Below, piece by piece: positions 59,501-64,000 of a stretch of DNA of 64,000 bases. The translations under genes were made by a program, and so were the position numbers. The stretch is from Hordeum vulgare subsp. vulgare. Lineage: Eukaryota > Streptophyta > Magnoliopsida > Poales > Poaceae. Location: positions 507,271,225 to 507,335,224 of the forward strand of contig NC_058518.1 in the NCBI RefSeq assembly GCF_904849725.1, in the 5' to 3' direction. Below the pieces are notes generated by a model, which had not been told where the DNA came from, did no database searches, and worked only from the letters and a program-made list of their open reading frames with translations. Positions within the stretch are counted from its first letter, which is position 1, and each line of letters opens with the position of its first letter.

Positions 59501-62089
59501 AAATTGAACAGTGGCATAAAGAAAATAGCTTTTAAAGTGCCAGTAAACACACCATTTGCATTTAATTATGAAAATGTGGGGATACGACACATGCGTGCAT
59601 AGAGTAGAATTAAAGTCTATTGTACATGGCATAAAAAATGTATCATGTACTTTGTCCTAGTAACTATCAACTTGCCGCTACTACTTCTACTACTTCTAGT
59701 CCTTATTTATAAGTTCTCTTGTTAGGACAAACATCAAAGCTATTTCAAACGTATGATGTCTAAAACCAATGGTTCGTGGGAGTCTTTCTCATTTAGGTGC
59801 CTCTTTGTAATGGTAACTGTACTATATCTACTCCAGTTTAATTAATCAAAGGATGCGCCATTGCGCCACTTTTCCAAGCATCCTCATCACCAGCTAGATA
59901 GCTAGGATTGTACTCTTGGGCTCTTTTGTGTGGGGTGTGGTGGGAGTGTCTCCTTTGGTGACTCCATGGTTTGTGTAGCTAGCTATAAACTACTTTTTGT
60001 GTTCTTCTTTTTGTAATAAAATGACCCATGTACACATGTTCAAGAAAAAATAGTCCTGAAAATCTTATTGAATTATGATACAATTTAGTTATCTTTTATT
60101 TCCAGTTTGGCAACATTTATAAACTGAGTATGTATGTCTTGAGATGGTTAGGCTCAGCTTGAGTACTTTGCAAACTTAGCTGATTATGTACATTAAAATT
60201 GTGTTAGCCTATGGAGTTAGAAATTGTTGATACCGAATTTGGATGATCTTTTGATGTGTAATGTCTAGAATTTGTATTGTGTGAATTCTATGCATAACAT
60301 AGAAATTTGGGGACATAAATATTTTTTATCGCATGCAAATAATAGAAGTAGATAGAAAATTTTATGAAAAGAGATAGTCTGAGCATCTAAATTGGGATAC
60401 ACATGTAGACTATAAATCTTTAGCTAAAGGCATTTCCAACAACACACTTAATTATGGTATTTTCCATGCTGGGAAAAGATTATAAATGAAAAGCCTCTCA
60501 AAATAATAAATATGCACGTGAGTGAAGAGCATATGCAAGAGAGCAAAACGTTATGGGACTAACAAAAAACGGTTTTGATGCTAAGTTAGGGCTCAGTAAC
60601 ACTCACTAAGTGGTTTGTATTGCAGGCCTGCGCTGAAATTCCCTTTTCTCCCAACCAACCATGCACCATATGGTACCTCACCAGGAACTGCAAAGAAAGT
60701 AATAGAACTAGGCATATCATAACATAATATTAAATACAAAGCAACACAAGTAAAAATAATCAAAATCAAAGATTGGAAACTACTTTGGGTACATTGTAAA
60801 TTTTCTTTTTTTGTTGCAGGCCATTCAACAAGTTCAGTTATATATAATTATAAACGGGGTAGTGACATACAAGGAAACGGCAAAAAGGATGCTCCAATCG
60901 ATACATTCTGTGAAACATATCTTAAACCCATGACACCATAGTCCTCTGAACACGCCCTGCAAAATAATAAAATATATTAAGTTTGTAATTCTATGTATGG
61001 TTTCAGATCATGCTAAGAAAAGAAGAAAAGAAATAACTATACCAAGAGAATTATCTATGTAACAATTATATGCATGGAGAATTTGCAAAAATAAATAAAC
61101 AAGAGGTACAAATAAAGCCTACCTGTTTGCCATAAGCAAAGGGAATGTCCCAAAGGCGCCAATACCAATAATAGGATAGTGAGCGGCTGAGCTCAGCCTC
61201 AACATGCTGGATTACAAATTACATTTAAAGACAAGTCAGCATTATGCACACTGAAGTGAAAGAAAAAAAGAGGATCAATTAGGTGAACCAACGATCGATA
61301 AGAAAGCGCCTACCTTTTTGACGTGGAGGCGAGAACTTCCAGAAAGTTATGGGGATCATCGGAATCCCTACAAAATCTCACCAGTCAATTTTGTGTTTAG
61401 CAAGGATATAGAGCTTAATAATAAGAGGAAACGGGGAATATGCATGACTTTGTTGATGAGAAGGTATATAACAGTTTTGCAGTAATCACCTCTGCCACCG
61501 CATCAGAGCCTCCCCGCCATCTTTAGACATCTAGCGAGATTCAGTTACTAGGAAACAAACTACATTTTCCTCATGCTTTATCAGCCCAGGAAATTAGGGG
61601 TGAAAACTGAAAAGGGAACAAGATTCTCAAAATAAAGCAGTGCAAGGAACAAAAATATTGGGGATCTTTTTTCTCTTTTGAAAGGTCCAGAATCAGTAAT
61701 CGAGAAAAGAAAAAAACAAGGTCCAGAATCATCAAGGTTGACATAGTGGATACGGTGGCGGTGAGATCAACGTCGGCATCGTACACCGGCGGCTTGAACA
61801 CAAGCCCCGCCTCGACGTTGCGGTCAGGGTGGCGCTGGAAGTAGTCGTCGAACAGGGCGCGCAGCGAGAGCTTCCCGAACATGAGATCGTACGCCGGCGT
61901 CGACATCCTGCATGCTTACATCGTCAGCAACAGCAGATTGAACTACCGGCGATCTACTACAGTAGCTTGCATGCATGCATGCTTCGGTGTAGCATAGCAC
62001 CTGGTGCGGGCGGCGGCGGGAGGGAAGTCGAAGACTTTGGGCGCCAGGATCGCCGCCGGCGGCTTCGGCTTGCTCTCGGTGGCCCCCAT
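56537..62089 (-). CDS. Gene 2: intact 14-exon plant protein, 412 aa, possible outer-membrane beta-barrel
   Basis: Minus-strand exons with AG/GT borders: 62089-62001, 61907-61754, 61530-61490, 61367-61314, 61206-61123, 60956-60871, 60687-60607, 59454-59324, 58790-58749, 58225-58149, 58066-57976, 57439-57364, 56920-56845, 56693-56537. The sum is 1239 nt: 412 codons plus TAA, with all phases consistent. The start is MGATESKPKPPAAILAPKVF. Conserved blocks are PAYDLMFGKLSLRALFDDYF, IGIGAFGTFPLLMANR, SIGASFLPFP, VPYGAWLVGRKGNFSAGLQY, NWNAAVSYGIGSTSPLD, IAASWQVNENFLVK and TRSYGFGIHVGDDVVDP. Alternating short segments and no clear transmembrane helix would suit a beta-barrel; a plant mitochondrial outer-membrane OM47-like protein is my tentative guess. 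It is the one apparently functional member of the local array. Confidence 0.85.
57446..57471. repeat. (AAT)n/(ATT)n inverted microsatellite in a gene 2 intron
   Basis: AATAATAATAATTATTATTATTATT forms a near-perfect palindrome just upstream of exon 12 on the minus strand. Confidence 0.7.
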
Positions 62090-62340
62090 CGCTATCGCTG
62101 CTGCTCCTCTCTTCTCGACCTATCTGTCTCTTCAAGCCAAACAAACGATCGACCGGCCAAGATCTCGACTAGCTACTACTCCGTTAACCACGAGCTCGGG
62201 GTTTGTTTTGTTTCTACCTCCGCGCGGGCGCTTAGATAGATTTCAGGACTCGATCTTCTCATTAATTATCCCGGAAGGATTTTTCTTTCTAGGACAGGAC
62301 TCCTTTCTTTCTTGCAAAACAAGGCTACGCTTGCAAAACA
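62090..62340 (-). promoter_or_regulatory. 5' flank of gene 2
   Basis: Directly upstream of the ATG at 62089 lies a CT-rich stretch (62095-62135) that looks like a 5' UTR. I cannot point to a convincing TATA box. Confidence 0.35.
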
Positions 62341-62912
62341 TCCATGTACATCCCCCCCCCCCCAAATCCATGATATTCATGCAGATATTGCATACGAGCA
62401 TAAAAATATGCAGTTCGTTGAACCAAAATGCAAAGTTCGCCGCTTGCCACCGGACACAGATCCAAACAAAATTAACAAATAAATAACTAAACCGGCGATC
62501 CGCATTGCGGAGCACGAGCTCCTCCATGTCGCCCGTCTCCGAGTCACAACAACGACACACCTAGTCATCGTTGTTGTTCAATCCATCGTCGGACGCTTCG
62601 CTACTTTCAAAATTCGACATGGGTTGGAAGGGAGAAAGATCGGAGACGCGGAGAGAGTGGAGTGGAGTGTGTTGGTTGTGGTCTAGAATTTGTCCGGAAT
62701 TGGGATGTATGTGGGTTTGGATGGACCAATGTGGGCCTGTCCGACATGACAGACGCATCCGGATCTCTTCATGCATATCCCAGATTTAGGATGTGTTTGA
62801 CGGGTGCCGGCTAACCCAGATGTCTGCATTCAGTTTGGAGAGGCCGACTGGGTCACGGTTTTGTAATTGGGCACTGTGAGCCCAGGTTTTGAAAGCCTGG
62901 TTCTAGATGCTC
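62341..62912 (-). mobile_element. Small degraded DNA-element remnant
   Basis: On the minus strand it begins near 62912 with TTAGAGCATCTAGAACCAG, resembling the ends of the element at 24524-54852 (AAGCATCTCCAGCC). It encodes pieces MSNFESSEASDDGLNNND (62622 downwards) and TGDMEELVLRNADRRFSY (about 62530-62480) that resemble repetitive grass transposon-borne proteins. The left border is unclear; a run of C lies at 62350-62362. Confidence 0.4.
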
Positions 62913-62944
62913 TAACACCATCCATATATGATCCTTAGCGCAAA

Positions 62945-63280
62945 GAGTGGCCAGGCCTGGCTTGGTTGAGCCCAACTATCAACTGTCGGTGAAGCCACGG
63001 GTTGAGGCAGTGGTAGAGCTACAGGAGAGATCCTATATGCCGCTTGCGGGCAACAAATTTTTGAGTGTTCTCTGAAGGCAGACGCGAATGGGCCGACCCA
63101 TTTGGAGCTAACGAACTCGAGGCGGGTTAAAAAGTGATCAAAAAGGCCTGGCATGGTTGAGCGCAACTGTCAGTAGTCCGTGAAGCCATGGATTGAGGGA
63201 GCACCTATACGCCGCATTTTGTGGCGACTAGTGGCGGTTTCGCATAGAGCCAGCTCTCCTGGGCCGGCCCATTTGCTGTA
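62945..63280 (+). repeat. Direct duplication of about 195 bp
   Basis: 62945-63110 (AGGCCTGGCTTGGTTGAGCC, GTGAAGCCACGGGTTGAGG, GGGCCGACCCATTTGG) recurs imperfectly at about 63144-63280 (AGGCCTGGCATGGTTGAGCG, GTGAAGCCATGGATTGAGGG, GGGCCGGCCCATTTGC). Confidence 0.7.
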
Positions 63281-63317
63281 GGGGTGGAAAATAGCAAAAA
63301 ATGAAAACGAGCGAGCA

Positions 63318-63382
63318 ATAGGAGTCGAACACGGTACCTCTAGGTCGGAGTGCGTCTTGGTTAACCATCTCGACTTACTACC
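63318..63382 (-). other. tRNA-like sequence
   Basis: The minus strand has GTGTTCGACTCC, 10 of 11 matches to a tRNA B box (GGTTCGANTCC), preceded about 40 bases upstream by GATGGTTAACC, a weak A-box-like motif. A full cloverleaf is not evident. It is probably a tRNA-derived repeat rather than a working tRNA. Confidence 0.35.
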
Positions 63383-63459
63383 AAAGGTGGAAGGTTACAT
63401 GCGTGAATGTTAACGAACCTAACAACAGCTATAAAATTTAACAACACGAACCATAAGCC

Positions 63460-64000
63460 GCTGCAGATCGAACTTTTTCTAAAATTTTGAACATGAATTT
63501 CTGAAACGCGAATATTATTTGAGAAGAATCAAAAAAATTATGGGGAAAAGGAAAAAATGAAATAGAAGAACATTTTTTGAAATTACAAACAGTTTTGTGA
63601 AAATGCAATGAATAGAACAATTTTCAAAACACGTGAACAAATTCTGAAGCGCGGACAATTTTTAAAATCACGAAAAAAAATTAAATCTTGAGAATTTTTT
63701 TTGAAAAAGGAGACCAATTTTGAGAAACCCCGAACAAATTTGAAAGCACAAACAAATTTTTAAAGCATGAACATTTATTGAATTTTGAGAACAAATTTTA
63801 AAACTGAGAACAAATTTGAAAAACATGAAAAACTTTGGAAGCGCTAAAAATTGTTTAAAGCACACAAATTTTTGAAAAGGAGAACATTTTTGAGAAAAAA
63901 ACGAACAAATTTGAAAGCGCGAACAAATTTTTAAAGCACGAACATTTTCGGAGCTTCGAGAACAAATTTTTAAACCGAGAAAAAAATTCAAAAATCCTGA
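63460..64000. repeat. AT-rich imperfect repeats (GAACAAATTTTTAAA motifs)
   Basis: Degenerate short motifs CGAACAAATTTGAAAGC and GAACAAATTTTTAAA recur. A larger unit of about 170 bp is seen: 63712 onwards (ACCAATTTTGAGAAACC...) repeats at about 63881. It runs to the window end. Confidence 0.65.

Noticed and set aside
62571..62789. Plus-strand ORF near the window end
   Set aside because: It is antisense to the transposon-like frame and has no supporting similarity.

Overview
The window is plant nuclear DNA from a grass, very probably a Triticeae species (wheat, Aegilops, rye or barley group). The grounds are several about 1.8-kb LTRs of the BARE-1/WIS/Angela Copia group nested in one another, an Au-type SINE, a Helitron carrying gene fragments, a Tourist-like MITE, and grass-type exons with GT-AG introns. 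There is no sign of bacterial, organellar or CRISPR sequence. All family names come from recognition of sequence, not from a database search.

Layout. 1-5366 is a decayed Angela-like Copia element (D), cut off inside its 3' LTR. 5367-16290 holds exons 1-7 of a minus-strand gene (gene 1); its second intron contains another minus-strand Copia element (7486-15615), whose own left LTR carries a solo BARE-type LTR (8243-10051). 17059-22414 is a Helitron with three captured gene fragments. 22415-24520 holds AT-rich repeats, a 117-bp tandem duplication, a MITE and an exon-1/upstream fragment of a second paralogue of gene 1. 24524-54852 is a nest: a PIF/Harbinger-like DNA element split a homologue of the gene 1 upstream region; BARE element A (25380-53785, TSD GAGTA) split an ORF in that DNA element; Angela element B (25493-43328, TSD TATAC) split A's 5' LTR; BARE element C (from 26414) split B's 5' LTR. 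A solo LTR (46100-47920, TSD ATGAT) sits in A's leader. 56537-62089 is an intact 14-exon minus-strand paralogue of gene 1 (412 codons). The right end holds a small DNA-element remnant, direct repeats, a tRNA-like stretch and AT-rich imperfect repeats.

Relations. The only convincing host gene family is the three-member minus-strand array: gene 1 (7 exons visible), a promoter plus exon-1 fragment, and the intact gene 2. The product is not firmly identified; a plant outer-membrane beta-barrel protein is a tentative guess. Only element C has an uninterrupted gag-pol. D and B are near-identical decayed copies at a constant offset of 36,624 bases, and the right end of C is a chimeric junction with a duplicated part of B's LTR. 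These are the most unusual structural features and need testing both as biology and as possible assembly errors.
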